Shown: piece after piece, positions 45,636 to 55,245 of the stretch
How positions within the stretch are numbered: the stretch's first letter is position 1
Layout: every line of letters begins with the position of its first letter
DNA from: Pseudomonadota bacterium
GTDB lineage: Bacteria > Cyanobacteriota > Vampirovibrionia > Obscuribacterales > Obscuribacteraceae
DNA length: 64,000 nucleotides
NCBI GenBank assembly: GCA_021325555.1
Contig: JAJPGY010000023.1
Span: forward strand, 124,001 to 188,000
Direction of reading: 5' to 3'
Notes under the pieces: model-generated
Seen by the model: the letters and a program-made list of their open reading frames with translations, nothing else
The model's database searches: none
Told to the model about the DNA's origin: nothing
Position numbers and translations under genes: made by a program

Positions 45636-48600
45636 ATGTCTCGCTTCGATTACTTTTGGAACCCCACCGGCGAGCCCGCTTCGTACCTCAGAGATCGAGA
45701 GCCTCCCGCGCTGACTGGCGCCACCGTCTGGCAACCTGCCGGCGCTCACCATCCGGCGCCCGAGCGTCTGCGCCCGCTGCCGCCGGTAATACCGGAGGTC
45801 GCCGCCGGCGGCTCGAACAGTGCCGCCCTGCGCGCGGATCTGCTCGGTCACCTGGAGCGGGCGCAAGCACGCCTGGCAACGCAGGGGCTGCCGGCGGCCG
45901 AGAGCGAATACTTTGCCGCCATCCGTGCTGCCGACCTCATCGATCAGCAGGAGGTCGCCGCCGAACGCCGGCGCCTTCAGGATCTTTTGCGCACCGAGCA
46001 GGATCCCGGCAGGCGCCGCGAGCTTGCCAGACAGGATGCCGAGCTGCACGACCTCCAGAGGGCGCCGGGGTTCACGCGGGCGAATCTGGCCATGTTGTGG
46101 ATGAGGCTCGGGTATGGCGATGAAGGCCTCAAGCTCATGTACGAGGCCGCCAGGCTTGATCCGGAAATTGCCGCCGACCCGAACTTTGCCCGCCGCATGC
46201 CGGCCGTGAATATGCTCGAGCCTGCCGGCGCGCCATCTTCTGATGACCGTGCCGAACCCTCTGACAGGATCCCCCCGCCGGGCGGGACGGCGCGCGCCGG
46301 CGGCGATTTCGACAATCCACTTGCGCGCCTGGCGCGCGCGGAATCCCTGATGACCGGCAATCGACTGAACCAGGCAGCGAAGGCGGAATTCGAGGCCGCA
46401 ATCCGGGCGGCCGACCGGCTCGATCGCACCGACCTGCAAAGACAGATCCAGCAGGTGCAGGCTGCTTACGCGCGAAGCTACCCCCGGCAGCTGGAGAGCC
46501 GGATTGCCGCCCTGGCGGCGGAGCGGGACACACTGGCCGCCGAGCTGAGAAGAACGAGACCGGAGGCCGCCCGCCAGCTCGAGCAGCTGGACAGGCGGTG
46601 GGGGCAGGTCAACGCCGACGGCGAGCGCAGGCTGCAGGAGGCGACAACAGAGGCCCAGCGGCAGTCGATCCGTGAGGACTGCCAGGCGCGCAAAGAGGCT
46701 ATTCAGGACCAGATGGCCCGGGTCGCCCCCGATCTGGTCCGCAAGCAGCAGGAGATTGATGCGCTGGAAGCCAGGCCGGAGCACCAGGAGCTTTTGCGGC
46801 TGAGCGATGAGTATCTTGCCCTCAAGCAACTGGACGCCTCGTCGCTCACGACGCGAATTGCGTATGCCACCGTGCTCACCGCCGCCGGTGACAAGGCTTC
46901 CGCCCGTCTCTACCTGGGGCAGGTTCTGAGCATGGACCCCAGCGCCGGCTCCGACCCCGACTTCCGGCGCCTGGCAGCGCGGGCCGAGCTCCAGATGCCC
47001 GCTGCGCCCGGCGCAGGCCCGGCGTCGGACGGAACCGGGGCGCCGCCCGAGCGCACCACGCCAGCAGCCGGCCCAGAACGCCCCGAGCGGCCGGACCCGA
47101 TCGACCTTGTCGCCCGCGCTCAGGACACGCTGGCCAGGCAGGGCATGTCCGCGGCCCGGCCGCTTTTCGAGCAAGCGATAGCCGCCGCCGACGCGCTGGT
47201 CCAGGCCGATATCCGCAGGGGCATCGAGGAGACGCGCACCATGCTCGGTGACACCAGAGTGAGCGCCGGCACCAGGGAGCAGCTGCTTGCCCTCATGCGC
47301 CTGTACATGGAGTACGAGCACGCCCCGGCGACCAGCCGCGTGCAGTACGCGGTGGCGCTGGCCAACGCCGGCGACTTCGCCGCGGCCGCCGCCCAGATGG
47401 ACGGCGCCAGGACAAGAGATCCGCAGGCTGCTGATACGGGCACCTTCAGGATGGTCCAGGAGCGCATAAGCAGGCGGCAGAGCATCTCGGAGGCGGACCT
47501 GCAGCAGGCTGTCCGGGCTGATGCCGCCGGCGGTGGCACAGCGCAGCAGGCGGCCTTTGACGATCCTGACGCGCACAGGCAGGCGGCGGCGGCCGCGGTG
47601 CGCCAGAACAATTTCCAGACGGCTGCCCGGGAGCTTAAGAGGACGGTGGACGCCGCCGACAGGATCGACATGGCGCCCCTGCAGGTCCGGCTCAGCGAGC
47701 TCACCCGGCAGATGGAGGGTCTTGCCAGCACGCAGGGGAACCTGGTGCGCAGGCGGCAGCTCCAGTCCGAAATTGATAACCTGAAGGCGGTGATCAGCTA
47801 CCCGGTGACCGCCAGGCTGGAGCTTGCCCAGTTCTATCTGCGCCCGGAGGTTCGCAAGCCGGATGACGCCAGGCGCCTGCTGGCGGAGGCGGCGGAACGG
47901 GATCCGAGCCTGCGGAACCTGGATCGCTTCAAGGCGATCAACGGTTTTGCCGAGGAGATGTCCAAGAGCGGCCTGACAAGGGCCATGGATTGGCTGAGGC
48001 GTGAGTGGCGGGGTCTGGCTTCGGACCTCGGTTCCGGCGGTCTGGGGGCGGCGGTGTTTTTCGCCGTGGCGCCCGAGCGCGGCATCATTACCCGGGCGGC
48101 CTCAGCGCTGTTGGCAGGCGGCGCCAGCAAGCCGCTTATCAACAGGGCGCTCGGGCAGGAGTCAAGCTGGGGCGACGTGGGCTGGGGCATGTTCAACGCC
48201 GGCCTTTTCATCACCGGCGAAAGAGCCTACGGCGGGCTGCGGGGCGCGCTGGCCAGGGGCGTCGACGAAAGGCTGCTCATGGAGGCGGGCGCCCGACGGG
48301 GTGTCTCCGAGACCATGCTCAGGGATCTGGCGGTCAGGCAGGATCTGCGGAGCCTGGATGCGCTGGGCACGCTTTTGAAGCGGGCGGTCGGCGACCGCGT
48401 CGACACGAGCATTTTGAGGGAAACGGCGCTGCGGTCCGGTGTCGCCGAGCCGGTCGTCGCCGAGCAGCTCGGCGGCAGGAGCGGGCGCGAGGCCGTCACC
48501 GCCTGGCTTTCCATGATGAGGGGCCGCGCCGGCAGCCTGGACATAGAGCTTCTCACCGAGCAAGCGGGCCGCCTGGGCCTGCCCCGGACCGCCCTTGCCG

Positions 48601-50324
48601 AGCTGCGCACCAGGCGGGGCATCGAGGCTGTCGATGCCATGAAGGAGATGCTCAAGAGGCAGGTCGACACCCAGCGGCAGGCGGCCAACGAGGCTTTCAG
48701 CCTGGCCCGCACCTACCGGCTCGCCAACGCCGAGCCGGCGGCCGTGCGGCAGACGCTCGCCCGGCTGGGTGTTTCCGGCGAGCGGCTGGCTACCCTGGAT
48801 GGCCGGTCGGGCGCGGAGTTTTACCAGCAGGCCGTCAACCTGCTGAAAGAGCAGCTTGCGGAAAGGAGGCTCGCCGCCGACGCCGCCCGCCAGGCCGGCC
48901 AGACCGGGCTCTATCAGGCCGCCCGCGCCGACGCGGCCCTTATCAACGGCGAGCTCTACAACCCGCTTGTCACGCGGCTTTCGACCACGCTGCGCTCCCG
49001 CTGGGACACGGCCAGGATCTGGCTTAGCGGCGGGGCGGCGGGCGCCGCCGGGGGCAGGCCGATGTACAGCGAGTTCCTTCAGCGGGCGGGCGAGGCGCAG
49101 GCGCTCCACGGTCGCAGCCTCTGGTTTATCAACCCGCAGCTGTTCAATCCGGGACAGATCATCAACAAGGACGGCGTCCTCCCCTGGCGGGGCTGGCACA
49201 ACCCGCTCGGCTTCCGGGATGTGGCCGGGTTCAGCAGCTTGAACGATCTTGCCGCCCGCTCGTTCTGGAACAAGTACAAGGTCGACGCTTACAGCACCAT
49301 GGCCACGTCGCTCCTCTACCGGGGCGCCCACAACACCGCAAGGGTGCTGTCCGGCAGCCCCGGGGCGGCAGCCGGCGGTCCCAGGCTGACGGTGGCGGTT
49401 GACGGCCGCGAGACGATCGACTACGGCAGGCCCGGCTCCCAGGCGCCTCTGTCCGTCGGCGCCGCGGTCTGGGACACGCTTGCCGGGTCGGTCGGAGACG
49501 GGCTGGCCGGCGGATTCATCCTCGCCGGCGCCAGGCAGCTGGGCGGCCACTTCTTCGGCAACGCCAGCCTGGCCGAGCAGGTGACGGCAAGACCGGCGGC
49601 CGCGCCGACACCGTGGCCGGAGCTTTCCGGTCGCAGCGGCGTCTGGCAGCGTTATGTCCGCTACCCGGCCGAGGTGGCCGGTTATTATCACGACCGCCTC
49701 TTCCCGGCCGGCCGCAGCTTCACCCCCTGGGCGGCCAGAAGCGGCTTCTGGGACTCCGTGCCCAGATACGGAATGGATCTGGGCGACTACTATCTGCAGC
49801 GCTATCTGACGCGCCCGCTGGGCCGGGTCGGCATGGGCGCCGGCAGCTGGCTTTCCGGCGACACGGAGCTTCCTGCCTTCCTCGCGCGGGTGCCGGGGGC
49901 GCCGGCCGCCTGGCGGAGCATACCGGTCGGGCTGCCGACGCTGCCGGCGGCGGCGGCTGTCTTCAGCCCGGAGATCTACCGCGGCTTCACAACCTGGGAA
50001 GCAGCCCGCGACCTGGAGCGCACGCAGCAGTTGAACGAGCGGCCGCTGGAGGATCACAACGATCCCCTCTGGATACCGGCGCCGGATAAGCCGGACGCCT
50101 ATACCTCCCGGCTCAACGATCTCATGCGCGGTCTCCAGGGGCAGGAGGAGGATGGCGCTCCGGATGCCGGCCCGGGCAGCCGGCCGGCGCCGGCCGCACC
50201 AGCTCAGCCGGTCGACATACCCAGACCCCAGCCGGCAGGCTCAACGCCGGACCAGCCTCCAGCCCGGTTGCCGGCTCAGCCAGGCAGCCCGGCTCCCGCT
50301 CAGGCCACCGGACTGCCCGAGTAG
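45636..50324 (+). CDS. Giant modular TPR-like protein 1 (unknown family)
   Basis: 1562 aa, no signal peptide. Four N-terminal repeats (about 66-185, 226-443, 487-600, 641-760) share a pattern around DNPxxxLxxAxxxL, AxxxFxxAIxAADxxD, and APATxRVQYAxALAxAGD. A hydrophobic Gly/Ala-rich domain follows at 795-865 (SDLGSGGLGAAVFFAV, GDVGWGMFNAGLFITG). Residues 880-1075 hold about four 45-residue helical repeats (RRGVSETMLRDL..., RRGIEAVDAMKEMLKR). Next come INPQLFNPGQIINK, WNKYKVDAYS and YRGAHN (1228), then the conserved FSPEIYRGFTTWE and DHNDPLW, and a Pro/Ala/Gln-rich tail. Giant gene 2 is its close paralogue. No catalytic motif is seen; a structural or scaffold role is an inference. ATG 45636 lacks a good Shine-Dalgarno. 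Confidence 0.85.
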   Translation: MSRFDYFWNPTGEPASYLRDREPPALTGATVWQPAGAHHPAPERLRPLPPVIPEVAAGGSNSAALRADLLGHLERAQARLATQGLPAAESEYFAAIRAADLIDQQEVAAERRRLQDLLRTEQDPGRRRELARQDAELHDLQRAPGFTRANLAMLWMRLGYGDEGLKLMYEAARLDPEIAADPNFARRMPAVNMLEPAGAPSSDDRAEPSDRIPPPGGTARAGGDFDNPLARLARAESLMTGNRLNQAAKAEFEAAIRAADRLDRTDLQRQIQQVQAAYARSYPRQLESRIAALAAERDTLAAELRRTRPEAARQLEQLDRRWGQVNADGERRLQEATTEAQRQSIREDCQARKEAIQDQMARVAPDLVRKQQEIDALEARPEHQELLRLSDEYLALKQLDASSLTTRIAYATVLTAAGDKASARLYLGQVLSMDPSAGSDPDFRRLAARAELQMPAAPGAGPASDGTGAPPERTTPAAGPERPERPDPIDLVARAQDTLARQGMSAARPLFEQAIAAADALVQADIRRGIEETRTMLGDTRVSAGTREQLLALMRLYMEYEHAPATSRVQYAVALANAGDFAAAAAQMDGARTRDPQAADTGTFRMVQERISRRQSISEADLQQAVRADAAGGGTAQQAAFDDPDAHRQAAAAAVRQNNFQTAARELKRTVDAADRIDMAPLQVRLSELTRQMEGLASTQGNLVRRRQLQSEIDNLKAVISYPVTARLELAQFYLRPEVRKPDDARRLLAEAAERDPSLRNLDRFKAINGFAEEMSKSGLTRAMDWLRREWRGLASDLGSGGLGAAVFFAVAPERGIITRAASALLAGGASKPLINRALGQESSWGDVGWGMFNAGLFITGERAYGGLRGALARGVDERLLMEAGARRGVSETMLRDLAVRQDLRSLDALGTLLKRAVGDRVDTSILRETALRSGVAEPVVAEQLGGRSGREAVTAWLSMMRGRAGSLDIELLTEQAGRLGLPRTALAELRTRRGIEAVDAMKEMLKRQVDTQRQAANEAFSLARTYRLANAEPAAVRQTLARLGVSGERLATLDGRSGAEFYQQAVNLLKEQLAERRLAADAARQAGQTGLYQAARADAALINGELYNPLVTRLSTTLRSRWDTARIWLSGGAAGAAGGRPMYSEFLQRAGEAQALHGRSLWFINPQLFNPGQIINKDGVLPWRGWHNPLGFRDVAGFSSLNDLAARSFWNKYKVDAYSTMATSLLYRGAHNTARVLSGSPGAAAGGPRLTVAVDGRETIDYGRPGSQAPLSVGAAVWDTLAGSVGDGLAGGFILAGARQLGGHFFGNASLAEQVTARPAAAPTPWPELSGRSGVWQRYVRYPAEVAGYYHDRLFPAGRSFTPWAARSGFWDSVPRYGMDLGDYYLQRYLTRPLGRVGMGAGSWLSGDTELPAFLARVPGAPAAWRSIPVGLPTLPAAAAVFSPEIYRGFTTWEAARDLERTQQLNERPLEDHNDPLWIPAPDKPDAYTSRLNDLMRGLQGQEEDGAPDAGPGSRPAPAAPAQPVDIPRPQPAGSTPDQPPARLPAQPGSPAPAQATGLPE

Positions 50325-50631
50325 GTCCCCCGGCCTTTTCGTGCGGGCGCGCCGCCTGCATTTCACCGGCGATGCCTTGGGGCGGGCAAGACAGGCGGCC
50401 CAGGTGGCCACGGCCGGGGCGAAAAAACCACCCGGCGGCCGCGTGTCCAAAAATGGCGCGGGGTGGGATATAACCGTTTGTGTGGGTCACCCTTCAGCCT
50501 GCACCGTAGTTCAAGATTAAAATTGCCTGCCGGCTGCCGGCTACTACGTAGTTTCCCCCCCGACAAATATAAGGATGAAGGATAAGCTAGGTCGAAGCTG
50601 ACGCAACCGATACACTCCGAGGGCTGGAAGA
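50325..50631. other. Intergenic region between giant genes 1 and 2
   Basis: 307 bases. Holds the block at 50443-50505 and an AT-richer, C-tract-containing leader (50520-50620). Ends in GAGGGCTGGAAG directly before ATG 50632, closely matching GAGGGCTGGTAAG before giant gene 1. Confidence 0.6.
50443..50505 (+). promoter_or_regulatory. Conserved upstream block, copy 2 (giant gene 2)
   Basis: GTGTCCAAAAA, then GGGATATAACCG, then GTCACCCTTCAGCCTGC. GTGTCC (50443-50448) and GATATA (50467-50472) are 18 bases apart. The order and spacing match copy 1 at 45498-45555, although the surrounding bases differ. Confidence 0.5.
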
Positions 50632-53600
50632 ATGTCAGGTTTTGAAGATTTCCGTAGCCGTGCTGAGGGCACAAGCCTGCGGTCGATGGATCCTACCGGC
50701 ACGGAGCAGTGGAGGCAGCAGTTCTATCAGCGGCAGGCCGACAGCGCCACCATCATGCCCCCCGGTCAGGTGCAGCCTGGCGGCGATCAATATTTAGCAG
50801 CCCAGCAGGGGGGCAACGACCCGCTCAGCCCCAACTTCGAGAATCCCTTAAACGATCTGCAGATGGCCGTTCAGGCGCTTGCGGCGGGTGGGCTGCGCGC
50901 GGCCGAGCCTTACTATTTTGCCGCCATCCGCGCCGCCGACTCCATAAACCAGCAGCAGGTGGCCGCCGAGAAGCAGCAGGTCGAGCAGCAGCTGCAGATG
51001 ACCGCGGATCCGACCCAGCGCCGCCAGCTCATGCAAGAGGACGCCTTCCTGCAGGACATGCAGCGGGCGCCCGGCTTCACAAGGGCCAACCTGGGCATGC
51101 TCTGGGTGCGCATGGGCTATCAGGGCGAGGGGATGCGGCTCATCCTGGAGGCAGGACAGCTCGATCCAATGATGGCCAGGGATCCCAACTTTATCCGCCA
51201 CATGCAGTCGCTGAACAGCCGTAATCCCGCCGAGGTTATTCCGGGATATCCCAATACCCAGGGACTCTACCCGCCGGCCGAGCAGACGCAACCGGCGGTG
51301 CCGGGACAACCCGCCGTGCCCGGGCCCGTGTCGCCGGTGGCGCCCCGGCCGACCGACACCACGACCGGCAAGCCCAGCGGGGCAGTCGAGCCCACCGGAC
51401 AGTTCGACAACCCGATGGTGGACCTGGCTAAGGCCGAGTCGGATCTCGGACAGACCAGGCAGCTGACGCCGCAAGTACGCTCGGAGTTCGAGGCGTCGAT
51501 CAGGGCGGCGGACAATCTGGATCGCAAGACGATCGAGCAGCAGATGGCGGCGGCCAAGGCTGCCTACGAGAAGGCGTACCCGGCGGCCCTCGAAAACCAG
51601 ATCGGGCAGCTGTCCAACCAGCGGGATCAGCTTCTGGCCAATCTGAAGAAGAGCAACCCGACGGTGGCCACGCAGCTGGAGCAGCTCGACCAGCAGTGGG
51701 GACAGGCCAAGACGGATGCCGACAGGCAGGCGATCCAGGCCAAGATGGCCAAGCTGGCACCGGATGTGGTGAAGGTCCAGCAGCAGATAGACGCCCTCGA
51801 GCAAAAGCCCGAGCACCAGCAGGCCATGCAGCTGCAGGCGGCTTACCTGGCCCTCAAGCAGCTCGACGACTCCTCGGTGATCACGCGCGTGGCCTACGCG
51901 ACGGCGCTGACCGCCAGCGGTGACAAGACCACCGCCCAGCAGTACCTGGCGCAAGCGGTGAAGATGGACTCGACCATCACCCAGGATCCCGACTTCCAGA
52001 AGCTGGCCCGGATGGCCGGCTTCCAGATTCCTCAGGAGGTGAATCAACCGGGCGGGGCGCCGGCGGCGCCAACCGACACATCGCAGTCGGGAGGAAGCCC
52101 TGTTGCACCCGGCAAGCCGGATCCGATGGATCTGATGAGCAAGGCCCAGGACACGCTCAAGAAGCAAGGTTTTGCTGCCGCCAAGCCGCTTTTCGAGCAG
52201 GCCGTGGCCGCGGCCGACGGTGTCGATCAGAACAACGTCGCCAGCAAGATCCAAGAGCTGACCGGCATCCTGAACGACAAGACCGTCGATCAAAACAAGA
52301 AGCAGCAGGCGACGCAGCTATTGCAGCTTTATATGGATTATCAGCACAGCCCGGCGACCACGCGCGTGCAGTACGCGATCGCCCTGGCCAACAGCGGTGA
52401 CTTCGTCGACGCCAGGGCGCAGATGAACGCGGCCGCCGCCAAGGATTCGCAGGCGTCCTCCACGGCCACCTTCAAGATGGTCATGGATCACATAAACAAG
52501 CAGCAGAAGATAAGCGACTCGGACCTGCAGGCGGCCATCCAGGCTGATCAGCAGGCTGGCGGCGGCGCCGCCGGTGGTGCCGGGGGCCAGCAGGGCTTCG
52601 ATAATCCGGACACCTATCTGGCGGCGGCACAGAAGGACATGCAGGCCAACAACTTCAAGAGCGCCGAGCAGGACCTGATCAAGCGGGTGCAGGCTGCCGA
52701 CAAGCTGGACATGACCCCGTTCAAGAACCAGCTTGCCCAACTGAATCAGCAGCTCAACAGCGTTCCCAACACGGCCCAGGGCATGGTGCAACGCCGCCAG
52801 ATCCAGAGCCAGATCAATGACATCAACTCGGTTCTCCAGCTGCCGGTGCAGGCTCGCGAGGACCTGGCCAAGTTCTACCTGCAACAGCACAAGCCGGACG
52901 ACGCCAAGAAATGGCTGGCGGAAGCGGCGGGCAAGGATCCCTCGATCAAGCAGACACCCGACTTCAAGCTGCTCTCCGACTTTGCCGATCAGTACTCCAA
53001 GAGCGGCCTGGACAAGGCCATCGACTGGGCCAAGTCGCAGGGCAAGGGCCTTATCTCCGACTTCGGCTCCGGCGGCCTGGGCGCCATGGCCTTTTTCGCC
53101 ATCGATCCGGAGCAGGGGCTGTTTACCCGGGTGGCGGCGGCGATGGCGGTCGGCGGCGTCAGCAAGCCGGCCATCAACCTGGCGCTCGGCGAGAAGCCCA
53201 CGCTCTCGGATGTCGGCTGGGGGATGTTCAACGCCGGCATCTTCATCGCCGGCGGCGAGGCGCGCAGCTCGCTGCTCAGCAAAGAGGCGCTGGATGAGGG
53301 CGGCATTGCGGCCCTCAAGAACAGGGGCCTGTCGCTGGGGCTGGGGAACGACGCGCTCTCAAAATTCAGCACCACGCTCGATACCCAGAGCCTGGATCGC
53401 CTGGGCGTCCTGCTCAAGCGCAACGTCGGCGACAAGATCGACACCTCTATGTTGAGGGAAAGCGCGCTCGCCGCCGGTGTCTCGGACACGGCCCTGGCAC
53501 AGCTCGACGGCAAGACGGGCAGGCAGGCCATCGACGCCTGGCTGTCGCTGATGAAGGGGCGGGCCGGCTCCCTGGATATGCAGGCTCTCGTAGACCAGGT

Positions 53601-55170
53601 CGGCAGGATGGGCATTCCGCAGTCGGCGTTGCGCGATCTGCAGAGCAAACGCGGCCTGGCGGCCGTCGACGGCATGGAGGCGCTGCTCAAGCAGAGCGTC
53701 CAGCAGCAGCACGCGGATGCCAGGGAGGCGCTGAGCCTGGCGCAGAAGTACAAGATCGGCACCGCCGATCCGGCCACCGTGCGCGACACCCTGGCGAAGC
53801 TCGGCATACCCGAGGCTAAGCTGGCGGAGCTGGATGGATTGACCGGCGCCCAGGTCAACCGCAAAGCGATATCGCTCATTGAGGACGAGCTGGCCTCCAG
53901 GCGAGCGGCCGCGGGCCTCGATGCGACGCAACCAATCTGGAAGAGGTTTCTCGGCCGGGCGGCCGGCAGGGGCCCGTCCGACGCGGCGGCTGCGGAGGCA
54001 ACCGGGGCCACGGCAGCCGGGGCGGCAGTCGATCCGGCGGAGCGGGCGGCGGCCAAAGCATCTGCCGACGCGCTGTCCAGGCAGATATACAACTCACGGC
54101 TCGACAGCGCCAAAATCTGGCTGCAGAGCCGATTTGGCAAACCGGCGGAAGGAACGCTGCTTGCCGAATACAAGGACCTGCAAGCTCAGGCGCTGGCCAC
54201 CCAGGGCCGGAAGCTCGGCTTCATAAATCCGCAGTTCCTGAACCCGGGCAACATCATCAACAAGCAAGGCTTGAGCCCGTTCAGCGGCTGGGGCAATCCG
54301 TTCGGCTTCAAGGACGTCGCCAGCTTCAAGAGCCTGACCGACCTGTCGGCGCGCACCTTCTGGAACAAGTACAAGGTCGACGCTTACAGCATCGGGCTTT
54401 TGTCCATGATGTACGACGGCGGGCACAACGCCGCCAAGGTCGCCTTCGGCGATCCGACCACGGGGCAGAAGATGTCCGTCGGCGACGCGGTCACCAGCAC
54501 CTTGATGAGTTCGGGTATGGCTGCCGTCACCGGTCCGTTCATCACCATGGGCGGGCGCCAGATATTCGGACAGCTGTTCGGGCAGTCGACCGTGGGCGAG
54601 ACGCTTGCCCCGCTGGAAAAACCCACCGGCATGAATCCGCTCAAGTACGCGGACTACTACGGCAAGCAGATCACCAGGCCGATCGGCAATCTGGGGCTGA
54701 AGGCGAACAGCTGGATACAGGGCGACACGCCGCTTCCCTCCTACCTCTCCAGGATTCCCGGCTCGGCCACCATGTGGCAGAAGATACCGATCGGGCTGCC
54801 GACGCTTACCGGCAGCGCGGCGATCTTCTCTCCGGAGCTGTACAACGTGGTCGGCTCCTGGCAGACAAGCAGGAGCTTGCAGTCGATCCTCGACCGCAAC
54901 AACCAGCCGCTCGTCGATCACAACGATCCGCTGTGGACGCCGTCCGGCCAGCCTGATGCTTACGACCAGAACATGGCTCTGGTCGCCGAGGAGCTGGCAG
55001 CCCTGCAGCAGCAACAGCAGCAGGGCGGCACCGCCGGCGGTGATCAGACGCAACCGGCCGCTCCGGCAAGTCCGGGGGCTCCCGCGGCGCCGGCTCAGGG
55101 GACACCGGTAAGCCCGTCGAGCGGTCAGAACAACCAGAACAACCAGAACACGGGAGGGCTGCCGGAATAG
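50632..55170 (+). CDS. Giant modular TPR-like protein 2 (paralogue of 1)
   Basis: 1512 aa, colinear with giant protein 1. Four repeats start near residues 68 (ENPLNDLQMAVQAL), 257 (FDNPMVDLAKAESDL), 495 (PDPMDLMSKAQDTL) and 656 (FDNPDTYLAAAQKDM). The Gly-rich domain is at about 809-880 (SDFGSGGLGAMAFFAI, SDVGWGMFNAGIFIAG). The helical repeats, INPQFLNPGNIINK, WNKYKVDAYS, YDGGHN, FSPELYNVVGSW and DHNDPLW follow in the same order. It is richer in Gln than protein 1 (AAEKQQVEQQLQ) and has a Gln/Pro/Asn tail (NNQNNQNNQN). No signal peptide and no enzyme motif are seen. Part of its DNA is identical to gene 1 over 34 bases (54358-54391). Confidence 0.87.
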   Translation: MSGFEDFRSRAEGTSLRSMDPTGTEQWRQQFYQRQADSATIMPPGQVQPGGDQYLAAQQGGNDPLSPNFENPLNDLQMAVQALAAGGLRAAEPYYFAAIRAADSINQQQVAAEKQQVEQQLQMTADPTQRRQLMQEDAFLQDMQRAPGFTRANLGMLWVRMGYQGEGMRLILEAGQLDPMMARDPNFIRHMQSLNSRNPAEVIPGYPNTQGLYPPAEQTQPAVPGQPAVPGPVSPVAPRPTDTTTGKPSGAVEPTGQFDNPMVDLAKAESDLGQTRQLTPQVRSEFEASIRAADNLDRKTIEQQMAAAKAAYEKAYPAALENQIGQLSNQRDQLLANLKKSNPTVATQLEQLDQQWGQAKTDADRQAIQAKMAKLAPDVVKVQQQIDALEQKPEHQQAMQLQAAYLALKQLDDSSVITRVAYATALTASGDKTTAQQYLAQAVKMDSTITQDPDFQKLARMAGFQIPQEVNQPGGAPAAPTDTSQSGGSPVAPGKPDPMDLMSKAQDTLKKQGFAAAKPLFEQAVAAADGVDQNNVASKIQELTGILNDKTVDQNKKQQATQLLQLYMDYQHSPATTRVQYAIALANSGDFVDARAQMNAAAAKDSQASSTATFKMVMDHINKQQKISDSDLQAAIQADQQAGGGAAGGAGGQQGFDNPDTYLAAAQKDMQANNFKSAEQDLIKRVQAADKLDMTPFKNQLAQLNQQLNSVPNTAQGMVQRRQIQSQINDINSVLQLPVQAREDLAKFYLQQHKPDDAKKWLAEAAGKDPSIKQTPDFKLLSDFADQYSKSGLDKAIDWAKSQGKGLISDFGSGGLGAMAFFAIDPEQGLFTRVAAAMAVGGVSKPAINLALGEKPTLSDVGWGMFNAGIFIAGGEARSSLLSKEALDEGGIAALKNRGLSLGLGNDALSKFSTTLDTQSLDRLGVLLKRNVGDKIDTSMLRESALAAGVSDTALAQLDGKTGRQAIDAWLSLMKGRAGSLDMQALVDQVGRMGIPQSALRDLQSKRGLAAVDGMEALLKQSVQQQHADAREALSLAQKYKIGTADPATVRDTLAKLGIPEAKLAELDGLTGAQVNRKAISLIEDELASRRAAAGLDATQPIWKRFLGRAAGRGPSDAAAAEATGATAAGAAVDPAERAAAKASADALSRQIYNSRLDSAKIWLQSRFGKPAEGTLLAEYKDLQAQALATQGRKLGFINPQFLNPGNIINKQGLSPFSGWGNPFGFKDVASFKSLTDLSARTFWNKYKVDAYSIGLLSMMYDGGHNAAKVAFGDPTTGQKMSVGDAVTSTLMSSGMAAVTGPFITMGGRQIFGQLFGQSTVGETLAPLEKPTGMNPLKYADYYGKQITRPIGNLGLKANSWIQGDTPLPSYLSRIPGSATMWQKIPIGLPTLTGSAAIFSPELYNVVGSWQTSRSLQSILDRNNQPLVDHNDPLWTPSGQPDAYDQNMALVAEELAALQQQQQQGGTAGGDQTQPAAPASPGAPAAPAQGTPVSPSSGQNNQNNQNTGGLPE

Positions 55171-55245
55171 AACGGGCACACATGCTTTGCTTCACAGAAG
55201 GCTCGGCAGGGAATATACCGAGCAGGTTACCAAGAGGGGCCGCCA

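Noticed and set aside
48162..50057. 631-residue minus-strand frame inside giant gene 1
   Set aside because: Antisense to a frame supported by its paralogue at 50632-55170.
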